Shown piece after piece: positions 20,134 to 28,090 of a stretch of 64,000 nt of DNA (positions are counted from its first letter, which is position 1; every line of letters starts with the position of its first letter). The position numbers and the translations under genes were made by a program. The stretch comes from Nitrospira sp. (GTDB lineage Bacteria; Nitrospirota; Nitrospiria; Nitrospirales; Nitrospiraceae). Location of the stretch: positions 285,882-349,881 of the forward strand of contig SWDG01000027.1 of assembly GCA_005116965.1 (NCBI GenBank). Reading direction: 5' to 3'. The notes below the pieces were generated by a model. That model ran no database searches, was not told where the DNA came from, and worked only from the letters and a program-made list of their open reading frames with translations.

Positions 20134-20850
20134 ATGGCGTCTCGTATAATTCTTGTCGTTGAAGATGATCCTGACATCGCCCAGCTGGTGCAGTTGCATC
20201 TGCGCGATACGGGGTATGACGTTGATGTGGCGCAGGATGGTCCAGCAGGACTTCAGCAGGCCCTTGCCAAGTCCTATGACTTGATCATTCTCGATCTGAT
20301 GCTTCCTGGAATGGATGGACTAGAAGTGTGCCGAAAACTGCGCGCCTCATCGAAGTACAGTCTTGTCCTAATGCTCACAGCCAAATCGACGGAACTGGAT
20401 CGGGTGTTGGGCCTGGAAGTCGGTGCAGATGACTACCTCACCAAGCCATTCAGCATCTTGGAGCTCCTCGCACGAGTGAAAGCCTTGTTTCGGCGTATGG
20501 ACGCGCTTCGCGCACAGGCTCCTCTCGCCAAGCCCCTGACCATTCGCACAGGCGACCTCGTGATCGAGGTCAATAAACGAAAGGTCCAGCTGCGCGGTCG
20601 ATCGATCGAGTTGACGGCTAAAGAGTTTGACCTCTTACTCCAATTTGCCCAACACCCTGGCCAGGTCTATACCCGTGCCGCACTCTTAGATACCGTGTGG
20701 GGGTACTCACACGAAGGGTATGAACATACCGTGAATTCCCATATCAATCGGCTGCGGGCTAAAATCGAAGATGATAGCAGCAGGCCTCGGTATATTTTAA
20801 CCGTGTGGGGGGTCGGCTACAGCTTTTCTGAAGAATGGGCAGAACGGTAG
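20134..20850 (+). CDS. OmpR-family response regulator
   Basis: 238 aa with the ATG at 20134; the open frame extends upstream through the hairpin region but that part is unrelated to the family. Receiver domain with acidic pair at residues 11-12, phospho-acceptor Asp54 in LIILDLMLPG and LTKPF near 103. The C-terminal winged helix contains ELTAKEFDLLLQFAQHPG and VNSHINRLRAKIE. It is followed four bases later by a histidine kinase, forming a standard two-component pair. The stimulus is unknown. Confidence 0.92.
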   Translation: MASRIILVVEDDPDIAQLVQLHLRDTGYDVDVAQDGPAGLQQALAKSYDLIILDLMLPGMDGLEVCRKLRASSKYSLVLMLTAKSTELDRVLGLEVGADDYLTKPFSILELLARVKALFRRMDALRAQAPLAKPLTIRTGDLVIEVNKRKVQLRGRSIELTAKEFDLLLQFAQHPGQVYTRAALLDTVWGYSHEGYEHTVNSHINRLRAKIEDDSSRPRYILTVWGVGYSFSEEWAER

Positions 20851-20854
20851 CGGC

Positions 20855-22399
20855 ATGTTCAACACGTTGTATGGAAAGTTAGCGACCGTTCTCTTTGGAC
20901 TCTTTTGTGTGATCGGCGCCGTAGCCATTATGCTCACGTTCTTTGCCACCCAATTATACTTCCAAGAAGGCAGCCAGAAGCTCAACCGGACCTTAGCCGA
21001 GCGGATAGTGTCCGACAAGGTCCTGATGCAGGAGGGGCAAGCCAATGACGCGGTGCTGAAGGAAATCTTTCACGAGCTCATGGTGATCAATCCCAGTATT
21101 GAACTGTATCTGCTTGATCCTCAGGGAACGATTCTCACCTTTTCCGCTCCCCCTGAGAAGGTCAAACGACAGCACATCTCCCTCGATCCACTCCAGCGTT
21201 TCCTGTCTGGTGCCGAGGACTTCCCTATTCTTGGGGATGACCCACGTGATCTCACGCGGAGGAAGGTGTTTTCAGTGTTTCCGATTGAAACCCTAGGCGG
21301 TTCCATCGAGGGCTATCTGTATATCATCGTAGGCGGGGAAGAGTTCGATTCGGTCATGCAGATGCTTCAAGAGAGTTACATTCTCCGGTTGAGTATATGG
21401 ACCGTCGGGGCCATCCTGGTACTGACCCTCCTGGCTGGGCTACTCTGCCTGAAACTCTTGACGCGAAGACTCAACTTCCTGGCCTTGGCGATGGACACCT
21501 TCAGACGCGGGGAACTCTCAGCACAACCGGACGTCTCGTCTCACTCCGATGCTCGACCATCTCCCCTCAGCTGTGGCGATGATATTGACAAGCTGGAGAC
21601 AACCTTTACGCACATGGCTGAGCTCATTCGTCAACAAGTTCACCAGTTGAAAGAGACCGATCAGTTGCGGCGAGAATTGGTTGCCAATGTCTCACATGAT
21701 CTGCGCACCCCTGTCACAAGCCTCCAGGGCTATCTTGAGACCTTGCTGCTGAAGGAAGGCACGCTCTCGTCTCAAGAGCGACAGCGGTATCTGGAAATTG
21801 CCACGGCACAGAGCAAACGGCTAGGAAATCTGATTGCGGAACTGTTTGAACTCGCCAAGTTGAATTCGCAGGAAATGAAGCCTCGTATCGAGTCGTTTTC
21901 ACTGAGTGAACTGGTGCAGGACGTCGTTCAAAAGTTTCGGTTGGCTGTTGAAGCCAAACAGATGACGCTTCAGGCCAAGCTGGGTGAGAATCTCCCATTT
22001 GTCTCGGCTGATATCGGACTGATCGCACGGGTCTTGGAAAATCTTATTGAGAATGCCCTCCGATACACGCCGCCAGGGGGGCGAATCATGGTGATCCTGA
22101 GCCGCATGGGGGAAAATATCATGACACGGATCACGGATACCGGCTGCGGCATTCCACCGGAGGACCTGCCGCATGTCTTTGACCGCCACTATCAAGTCGG
22201 GAAGAAACATCACGGTAATGACAAGGGAGCCGGGCTCGGACTCGCGATCACGAAGCGAATTCTAGAGTTACACGGAAGCGCCATTGAGGTGCAGAGTGTC
22301 GTCAATCAAGGGACGACCTTTTCTTTTCACCTCACAGTTGCCCAGCCGGGTGTCATGCGGGTCGCTACCCCGACAACTGAATACTCGCCCCACAGATAA
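20855..22399 (+). CDS. membrane sensor histidine kinase
   Basis: 514 aa. Two membrane helices (about residues 7-35 and 170-200) bracket a periplasmic sensor region of about 135 residues; a HAMP-like linker follows. The HisKA box has NVSHDLRTPVTS with the phospho-acceptor His281, and the ATPase domain shows NLIENALRYTPPGG, DTGCGIPPEDL and GAGLGLAI. It starts four bases after the response regulator. The periplasmic region is of unknown ligand specificity. Confidence 0.92.
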   Translation: MFNTLYGKLATVLFGLFCVIGAVAIMLTFFATQLYFQEGSQKLNRTLAERIVSDKVLMQEGQANDAVLKEIFHELMVINPSIELYLLDPQGTILTFSAPPEKVKRQHISLDPLQRFLSGAEDFPILGDDPRDLTRRKVFSVFPIETLGGSIEGYLYIIVGGEEFDSVMQMLQESYILRLSIWTVGAILVLTLLAGLLCLKLLTRRLNFLALAMDTFRRGELSAQPDVSSHSDARPSPLSCGDDIDKLETTFTHMAELIRQQVHQLKETDQLRRELVANVSHDLRTPVTSLQGYLETLLLKEGTLSSQERQRYLEIATAQSKRLGNLIAELFELAKLNSQEMKPRIESFSLSELVQDVVQKFRLAVEAKQMTLQAKLGENLPFVSADIGLIARVLENLIENALRYTPPGGRIMVILSRMGENIMTRITDTGCGIPPEDLPHVFDRHYQVGKKHHGNDKGAGLGLAITKRILELHGSAIEVQSVVNQGTTFSFHLTVAQPGVMRVATPTTEYSPHR

Positions 22400-22647
22400 A
22401 CCTTCCGGTCACACATCACTACTCCTGTCCTAGCCCTATTCAGTCGCCTCACGCGGACAAGCCGTGTTTTCTGCTGGGCCATGGTGTCATCGCACGACCA
22501 TGTGTCTGGAACACGATCAGTCTGTGACGAAGACGTCATGATTTCGTGACGGTTCGTTAATCATTTCCTGCGAACATACCGATGAGTCCATCGTGCCTTC
22601 ACGGATAAGGGCTGAATTGACTAGTTTCATCAGAACACTCTCGTATT

Positions 22648-22675
22648 GGAACACAAACGTCGAAGACGACCGTAG
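22648..22675 (+). promoter_or_regulatory. weak candidate ECF-type promoter
   Basis: GGAAC at 22648-22652, then 18 bases and CGTAG at 22671-22675, just upstream of an ECF sigma gene. The -35 fits the general ECF consensus, but spacing and -10 are imperfect. Confidence 0.25.
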
Positions 22676-22683
22676 CGTAGAGA

Positions 22684-23382
22684 ATGAGCATGCGTACAAG
22701 CGTGACAAGAGATACAGGCTCGATTCCTCTTGCTGTATCAGCAGGGAACGTATCCCGCTTGATGAATGATGAGGATCGGCTTGTGTCACAACTCCGGGCA
22801 GGGGAGGAGGAGGCATTTGAAGCCGTCGTCACCCACTACCAGGAAACACTCATCCGAATGGCCATGCGCTATGTAGCCAATCGAGCAACAGCAGAGGAGG
22901 TTGCGCAGGAGACCTGGATCGCGGTCATGAGCGGGCTGAATCGGTTTGAAGGCCGGTCGTCCCTCCATGCGTGGATCTGTGCGATTCTCATCCACAAAGC
23001 GAAGGATCAAGGTGTTCGAGAGAAACGGCAGAAAGTCTTCTCAGACTTTAAATTGGAAACCGATGACTGGAGTAGCGAAATCAACCTATCCCGGTTTCGT
23101 CCGTGCAAGGAGTGGCCAGGGCCTGCGGAATTTTCACAGCATCTTTGGGACGATCGAACGCCTGAGAAACTGTTGGCATCAAGGGAGGCTACAGCCTGCA
23201 TGTGGCACGCGATCGAGACCCTGCCCAGACACCAGAAGGAAGTCCTGATTCTGCGCGATGTGCAGGGCATACACACCAAAGAAGTGTGTCAGCAACTGAA
23301 GATCACAGAAACGAACTTCTATGTACGGTTACATCGTGCTCGGGAACGCGTGAAAGTGGCGGTCGAGGCTGCGCTGGGATGA
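22684..23382 (+). CDS. ECF RNA polymerase sigma factor
   Basis: 232 aa. Region 2 is visible as AFEAVVTHYQETLIRMAMRYV, ATAEEVAQETWIAV and FEGRSSLHAWICAILIHKAKD. Region 4 is LPRHQKEVLILRDVQGIHTKEVCQQLKITETNFYVRLHRARERV, a helix-turn-helix. A longer than usual linker of about 60 residues lies between them. No anti-sigma gene follows on the same strand; the next gene is convergent. The first 20 or so residues are not conserved-looking, so translation might start at a later methionine (residue 27). Confidence 0.9.
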   Translation: MSMRTSVTRDTGSIPLAVSAGNVSRLMNDEDRLVSQLRAGEEEAFEAVVTHYQETLIRMAMRYVANRATAEEVAQETWIAVMSGLNRFEGRSSLHAWICAILIHKAKDQGVREKRQKVFSDFKLETDDWSSEINLSRFRPCKEWPGPAEFSQHLWDDRTPEKLLASREATACMWHAIETLPRHQKEVLILRDVQGIHTKEVCQQLKITETNFYVRLHRARERVKVAVEAALG

Positions 23383-23505
23383 GATGATGTCCTGGTCTGA
23401 ATCATGTCGAGTATATCTTGGTCATTCATATGTGAATAATCCGTGATCCTCTCGTGACACTTCCTGCGTACCATGGTTCTTGAGAGGGGTGAATGGGATG
23501 ACATC

Positions 23506-23533
23506 GCAGCCCGCTTCAATCGAGGCGGGCTGC
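23506..23533. terminator. hairpin between convergent genes
   Basis: Perfect 9-bp stem GCAGCCCGC / GCGGGCTGC with a 10-base loop, lying between the stop of the plus-strand sigma gene and the stop of the minus-strand gene at 23545. Likely a bidirectional terminator, although T-runs are lacking. Confidence 0.5.
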
Positions 23534-23544
23534 TCAGGAGTCGA

Positions 23545-23949
23545 TCATTGAATGGAGTTGGCGAAGCGACCGTGGGTGATTTCAGCGCGCACGCGGTCTC
23601 CGACCTGCTTGTTGCCACGTAATTGCTTGGTTTCTCGGCTGACATAGAGGTGGATTTGATTGCCCTCGTAATCCTCAATGGTGTAGACATCGCCCTTGAT
23701 CTGCTTGACCGTTCCGCCGATGGTCTTCCACGCCGGACCAGGCTTACGATTCGGCTGAACCGCTGAAGAAGACAATGAGGCAGGTTCCGACGCCGAGCCA
23801 TCGCCCCCTGCAGGCGCTGGTGCAGAAGCATGACTACTCGGCTGCTTCCCATCTTGTGAGCGTGCGGTTGCAGTAAGAGGTATTACCACGAAGAGAATCG
23901 CGACACCTCCAAGGATAACCGAAAGGATGTTCCTGCGACTCATATTCAT
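23545..23949 (-). CDS. exported OB-fold-like protein (DUF5666-like)
   Basis: 134 aa with start ATG at 23949, chosen because AGGAGG lies six bases upstream; the frame is open much further. Hydrophobic N-terminal segment (residues about 9-29) acts as signal peptide or anchor, followed by a low-complexity Ala/Ser/Pro/Gly linker. The C-terminal 65 residues (GGTVKQIKGDVYTIEDYEGNQ, then VGDRVRAEI) look like a small beta-barrel of the DUF5666 or similar OB type. Role unknown. Confidence 0.75.
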   Translation of the reverse strand: MNMSRRNILSVILGGVAILFVVIPLTATARSQDGKQPSSHASAPAPAGGDGSASEPASLSSSAVQPNRKPGPAWKTIGGTVKQIKGDVYTIEDYEGNQIHLYVSRETKQLRGNKQVGDRVRAEITHGRFANSIQ

Positions 23950-24152
23950 CCTATACCTCCTGGTAGAAAGCCATGTATGGTGAACCATTGTTCGTTCAGC
24001 AAAGGATATGCCATCGAGTTTTGTCATACCCTTAGGTCTCTCAATAGGTTGCGAAACAGGGCTGCTTGTGCACATGGCGTCTTGAGGAGCCCAGGGAGAA
24101 AAATGTCACGTCATTGGGCAGAACTGCACAGCGACCACCAGACGGACCAGTC

Positions 24153-25211
24153 ATGCTGATACGCATCGAACGATCACAGCCTCAGGCAAATCCACAAGTC
24201 GATAGGCATTCTACGGAGAAGAAGGGGAAACCCAGCCTTCCTCAAGCACTATGGGGTGGACTGACCAATCTGGTGCTGAGGCGTCCGCTGTTGGCCGTGT
24301 TTCAAGTGAACCTTCGTTGTAATTCTTCCTGTGGCTACTGCAACCTTCCGTTGAATGTTGGCCGGTATGAGATGTCACGGCAAGAGATCCGGAACGTCTT
24401 CGCCGGCCTCTACAGGGACGGACTACGTCTCGTGTTCGTGCAAGGAGGCGAACCACTTCTACGCCGTGATTTGTCAGATATTCTTCAAGATTTAGTTGAG
24501 ATAGGGTTTCATCTGACTGTGATTACGAACGGAACCAAGCTGACTCCACACCTGGTACAGCAATTCGACGATCTCTCGGTGTCCCTCTCGATCAGCCTCG
24601 ATACCCTGGATCGCAACAGATACGAACGTATCCGGGGTGCCGATCAACTTCCCGCGGTTCTTGCCGGTCTTGATCTTCTCCAGCACTATCGCCGTCCAAA
24701 ATTCCTCACCTGTATCGTGAGCGAGATCAATCGGGATGAGGTGACCGAGGTAGTTGCGTTTGCCAGACAACGGGGTTTCTTGCCAGTCGTCGGTGCATAC
24801 CATTGGGATGTGGGACGATATGGCAAGCAGGATGGGACGTTGATGTATGACCGTCAACAGGCCAGGCTGGTCTTCCAACAATTGCTTGAGGAAGAGGCAC
24901 TGCCTCCTAGCTATCTTCGGCAATATGCGAAGGACAATGTGGCATGGCTAGGTGGAGAAACCCTGAAGCCGTGCGATGCAGGACGGTATAGTATTGCGAT
25001 CAATGCCTCCGGGAATGTCTCACCCTGCTTATCACTCCCAGAAGGTGGGAATCTGCTCCATTCGTCGCTCAGTGAGATACTTGAGGGGTTCGATCGACGA
25101 GCGATTCAGCATTGTTCCGATCAGTCGTCCTGTAACAGACTGGATGGGCGGATTATTGGCTCCGTACTCCGGCACCCGATCGCGGCATGGCAAACACCAG
25201 TGACATGGTAA
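24153..25211 (+). CDS. radical SAM protein with C-terminal cysteine cluster
   Basis: 352 aa with the ATG at 24153; the frame is open to 24066, but the extra residues are unlike the family. The iron-sulfur motif is CNSSCGYC (cysteines 56, 60, 63), followed by QGGEPLLRRDL and VITNGTKL, all standard for the radical SAM core. The C-terminal half has KPCDAGRYSIAINASGNVSPC and another pair of cysteines, resembling the auxiliary (SPASM-like) region of peptide or cofactor modifying enzymes. It overlaps the next gene by seven bases and heads a four-gene operon with a DUF547 lipoprotein, a ferritin-like protein and a glycosyltransferase. Substrate unknown. Confidence 0.85.
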   Translation: MLIRIERSQPQANPQVDRHSTEKKGKPSLPQALWGGLTNLVLRRPLLAVFQVNLRCNSSCGYCNLPLNVGRYEMSRQEIRNVFAGLYRDGLRLVFVQGGEPLLRRDLSDILQDLVEIGFHLTVITNGTKLTPHLVQQFDDLSVSLSISLDTLDRNRYERIRGADQLPAVLAGLDLLQHYRRPKFLTCIVSEINRDEVTEVVAFARQRGFLPVVGAYHWDVGRYGKQDGTLMYDRQQARLVFQQLLEEEALPPSYLRQYAKDNVAWLGGETLKPCDAGRYSIAINASGNVSPCLSLPEGGNLLHSSLSEILEGFDRRAIQHCSDQSSCNRLDGRIIGSVLRHPIAAWQTPVTW

Positions 25212-26023
25212 GGATGGCAGGGTTGTCGATGAAGTGGATGATGCCTGGCATGATGATCCTGCTTGCGGGATGTTCCACTGTCCCGACATCCTTCAAACCC
25301 ACCAATCCTATTCCGGCAACGGAGTTTTCACACAGGGCTTTCGATGAGCTATTACACACACATGTGAGGGATGGAGTCGTAGATTATCCTGGTATTCAAG
25401 CTGACAACCAGCTGCCGGCCTATCTCGCCCAACTGGATCGAGTGGATCCCAGTGCACTGGCTACACATCATGAACGGCTGGCCTTCTGGATCAACGCGTA
25501 CAATGCCTTCGCGATTAAAGGCATCCTCGATCGCTACTCGCCGATGAGCTATCTAGGGCGCTATTGCTATTTCATCGGGCGAGAGTATCGGGTTGGGGGA
25601 GCCACCATCAATCTCTACGATCTAGAACGGCAGATATTGATCAAGCAGTTTCAGGAACCGTTAATTCATTTTGCTATTGTATGCGCCTCTACCTCCTGTC
25701 CTAAGCTCCAGCCCTGGATCTATGATCCGAATCAACTCAACAGCCAGTTGGATCGAGTCGCCAGGGACTTCATTAACGATCCCACACGCAATCGTTTCGA
25801 CCGCGCGAACAAAGTGGCGTCCCTCTCGATGATCTTCAAATGGTTTCATGATGATTTTTCAAGAGCGGCCGGTTCTGTCCTGACCTACATTACTCGCTAC
25901 GTGAGCGATCCTGAACTAGTCCAGGACCTGATGCAATCGGACTATCGCATCGAGTATCTCGACTACGATTGGAGCTTAAACGGGACACCACCAAAGGAGA
26001 TGAGCGATGCTGGTCGGTCCTAA
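25205..26023 (+). CDS. DUF547 lipoprotein
   Basis: 272 aa. Signal segment with lipobox LLAGC. The DUF547 region is clear: RLAFWINAYNAFAIKGIL, then NLYDLERQILIKQF, HFAIVCASTSCPKLQPW and MIFKWFHDDFS. The conserved His and Cys may form a cysteine-hydrolase-like site, but activity is not proved for this family. Start is uncertain among in-frame ATGs at 25187, 25205, 25214 and 25229. It overlaps the radical SAM gene and its own stop overlaps the next start by 17 bases, so coupled translation is likely. Confidence 0.87.
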   Translation: MVRMAGLSMKWMMPGMMILLAGCSTVPTSFKPTNPIPATEFSHRAFDELLHTHVRDGVVDYPGIQADNQLPAYLAQLDRVDPSALATHHERLAFWINAYNAFAIKGILDRYSPMSYLGRYCYFIGREYRVGGATINLYDLERQILIKQFQEPLIHFAIVCASTSCPKLQPWIYDPNQLNSQLDRVARDFINDPTRNRFDRANKVASLSMIFKWFHDDFSRAAGSVLTYITRYVSDPELVQDLMQSDYRIEYLDYDWSLNGTPPKEMSDAGRS

Positions 26024-26642
26024 TGAGAGAGAGCCCATCGCCAGGCTGCTGGCGTTCTTAGAGCACGGCGAACGGATGGCGCATGAGTGCGCAAAAACCC
26101 AAGCCGCGTTGTCCGGCGATCCCAAAACGAGGCGATTTCTCCTGAGCCAGGCCAAACAGGAAGCAATGCATGCGCGAGTCTTTCAGGGAGCCATTGCCTG
26201 GCTGGCGCCGAAACACCTCCGTAATACGCCGTTTCTTCCTGCCCTGGAAGAATATCGAAGGATTCTAGACGATGCGCTGGCTCGCCGCGACCTCACGGAG
26301 ACGTTCCTTGCAGAGCAAGTAGTCCTTGAAGGTTTGGGAGAGGCCATTCTCACACGAATCGAACAAGGATTGGCAAAACGCGCCGCCCCGTTCGGACCGC
26401 TTCGCCGTATCCTGCTCAAGCAAGAAGAAGCGCATCATGGTTTCGGTCGTCGCCAAATCGAGCAGGCGATCCAGCGAAATGAGACCGATATGAAGGATCT
26501 TGGACGACGGGCGCAACGATACCTCGAATTAATCGACACCATGGTCCTTACCCTCTGCGACCTGTTCGAAAGCATCGATGAGGACCATAGAGCTTGGGCT
26601 CAAGATGTGCGGACATTCTTGCCGGACTGGTGTTCGGCATGA
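26007..26642 (+). CDS. ferritin-like diiron protein
   Basis: 211 aa, all helical, with paired metal-binding patterns: EAMHARVF (Glu52, His55), a Glu-rich helix FLAEQVVLEGLGE (about 101-112) and EEAHHGFG (about 140-147). This fits a four-helix ferritin-like diiron enzyme; MiaE-like or COG2833-like relatives are possible. No signal peptide. Its start lies within the DUF547 gene and its stop overlaps the glycosyltransferase start (ATGA), so it belongs to the same operon as the radical SAM gene. Oxidase or hydroxylase activity is inferred only from the fold. Confidence 0.75.
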   Translation: MLVGPNEREPIARLLAFLEHGERMAHECAKTQAALSGDPKTRRFLLSQAKQEAMHARVFQGAIAWLAPKHLRNTPFLPALEEYRRILDDALARRDLTETFLAEQVVLEGLGEAILTRIEQGLAKRAAPFGPLRRILLKQEEAHHGFGRRQIEQAIQRNETDMKDLGRRAQRYLELIDTMVLTLCDLFESIDEDHRAWAQDVRTFLPDWCSA

Positions 26643-27379
26643 TCAGCGTCATCATTCCTGCTTATAATGAAGAGAAGGTATTGCCGAGTACGCTGAAGGC
26701 GTTGTTCGAGCAACCCGGCGAGTTTGAGGTGATTCTGATAGATGGCGGCAGCACCGATCGGACATGCGCGGTCGCCAAATCGTTTGGTTTCATCGATGGT
26801 GTGCACGACTACAATCGTTCTTCAGAGGCTTCACGAAATACCCTTCACGCTTCACGTCTCACGTTTTACGCACCGAAAGGTCGCGCCTCCCAAATGAATG
26901 CCGGCGCCAAACAGGCGAACGGCGAGTGGCTGCTCTTTCTCCATGCCGATACCATTCTACCGCCGGGGGCGCTCCAGCGACTCAATGAAATGGAGAACGA
27001 TTCCACGATTCAGGCCGGTGGCTTCATGCACCGGTTTTCCGGTGACGACTGGCGCTTGCGGTTCATTTCGTTCTTGGATAATTTCCGCTGCGTGCGCAGT
27101 CGCATTATCTATGGTGATCAAGCACTGTTCGTTCGGCGCGCGTTGTTCGAGCAGTTAGACGGATTTCCTAACCAACCCATTCTTGAAGATGTGGCGTTCT
27201 GCGAGCGATTGATTCGTGTTACCCAACCGCGACTCCTACCATCCACTGTCGTCACCGATGCCAGAAAGTTTGTGAAAATGGGCATCTGGCGAAGCTTTCT
27301 CCGAGTCCTCCTCATTATTTTGCATGTTGAATTCCGCTTACCAATTCTTCCTCGCGCATTTTTCCAAGATGTCCGATAG
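26639..27379 (+). CDS. family-2 glycosyltransferase, rSAM-associated type (TIGR04283-like), with repeat-derived insertion
   Basis: 246 aa. ISVIIPAYNEEKVLPSTL at the start, LIDGGSTDRT, GRASQMNAGA and LLFLHADTILPPGA give the GT2 pattern of the 'rSAM/selenodomain-associated transferase 2' family, with the DxD-like HAD. Start ATG overlaps the upstream stop. The segment at about residues 54-77, where family members normally pass straight from the first Rossmann strand to P-x-GRA-QM, holds an extra stretch of about 20 residues coded by a TTCACGC/TTCACGT heptamer repeat. The insertion keeps the frame. The context, a radical SAM operon, agrees with the family's known association. Confidence 0.82.
   Translation: MISVIIPAYNEEKVLPSTLKALFEQPGEFEVILIDGGSTDRTCAVAKSFGFIDGVHDYNRSSEASRNTLHASRLTFYAPKGRASQMNAGAKQANGEWLLFLHADTILPPGALQRLNEMENDSTIQAGGFMHRFSGDDWRLRFISFLDNFRCVRSRIIYGDQALFVRRALFEQLDGFPNQPILEDVAFCERLIRVTQPRLLPSTVVTDARKFVKMGIWRSFLRVLLIILHVEFRLPILPRAFFQDVR
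26829..26870. repeat. heptamer repeat inserted in frame in a coding sequence
   Basis: Tandem units TTCACGC, TTCACGT, CTCACGT, TTTACGC preceded by TTCACGAAATACCC. Read on the other strand this is the same ACGTGAA-type repeat found in the intergenic region near 7639-7675. It lies within the glycosyltransferase gene and adds about 15-20 residues. Confidence 0.6.
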
Positions 27380-27491
27380 CGTACTTCTTCCATACTCCAA
27401 TTCACAGATGAAGAAGTATATGGGGAAGAAGCGATAGAGAGAATCAATTGACAGTCTCTCAACCTAATCCGATCCAGTAATGAGTTAACCA

Positions 27492-27520
27492 GTCCAGCCC
27501 GAGTAACACTCGGGCTGGAC
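27492..27520 (+). terminator. perfect hairpin after the radical SAM operon
   Basis: 13-bp perfect stem GTCCAGCCCGAGT / ACTCGGGCTGGAC with a 3-base loop, about 110 bases after the glycosyltransferase stop and before the next promoter. The downstream AATAT is only weakly T-rich. Confidence 0.6.
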
Positions 27521-27562
27521 AATATCCCCTACCTTCGCAGGGCTAAAGCTTTCTAAGACCCC

Positions 27563-27592
27563 TGTTTACCTTTCTACCCACCCTCCGTCTAA
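27563..27592 (+). promoter_or_regulatory. ECF-type promoter 1 (TGTTTAC-N16-CGTCTAA)
   Basis: TGTTTAC at 27563-27569 and CGTCTAA at 27586-27592 with a 16-base spacer, 30 bases upstream of the lipoprotein start. Both boxes and the spacing are identical to those at 31289-31318 in front of the ECF sigma gene, while the spacers differ completely. This conservation suggests both are read by that sigma factor. Confidence 0.72.
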
Positions 27593-27622
27593 CCCATCAG
27601 GCAAGGTTAGAAGGAGGGAGTT

Positions 27623-28054
27623 ATGCAACCATTCCGTTCACACGTGAGCGCGTCTCTACTATCAGCAACGCTGCTGCTGTCCGGTTGTACCTCGACATTG
27701 GTTCACGATGAGGTGAAGCGAACGGCTGGACTCAAAGGCCACTGCGCCGGCAGCGAGTGGGTGGATGACTCATCGATTGCCGTGCTGCCTATCCCAATCG
27801 TCGCCTTTATTACCCCTCAAGTGGATCTTCGCGACGTCTCCAGTGAGCCCTATCTGAATCGGTGCGGAGCCTCAACTAGGGTGGTCAATCGTGAGGTATC
27901 GGTCAACCGACTGGCCTGTATGCCGGCCGGGCTCACACGCATCATCACTCTTGGCGTCTGGCAATGGTGCCCGGCGCGCATCACCTGGTCGGCTGATGTT
28001 CTGGGCGATATACCATGGTCGGTCGGCGTCTTGGCCGAGGACCGGAGAAATTAG
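27623..28054 (+). CDS. hypothetical lipoprotein, first gene of ECF-type operon
   Basis: 143 aa. Lipobox LLSGC (cysteine at about residue 22) after a signal segment; ribosome-binding site GGAGGGAG precedes the ATG. The mature part has four further cysteines, including the pair in RLACMPAGLTRIITLGVWQWCPA. I do not recognise a named family. It sits 30 bases downstream of a well-formed ECF-type promoter and 36 bases before a DUF5666 lipoprotein gene, so it is probably an envelope component induced by that sigma factor. Confidence 0.7.
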   Translation: MQPFRSHVSASLLSATLLLSGCTSTLVHDEVKRTAGLKGHCAGSEWVDDSSIAVLPIPIVAFITPQVDLRDVSSEPYLNRCGASTRVVNREVSVNRLACMPAGLTRIITLGVWQWCPARITWSADVLGDIPWSVGVLAEDRRN

Positions 28055-28090
28055 AAACCGCAGTCACAATTGTTTAACAAGGAACACACC

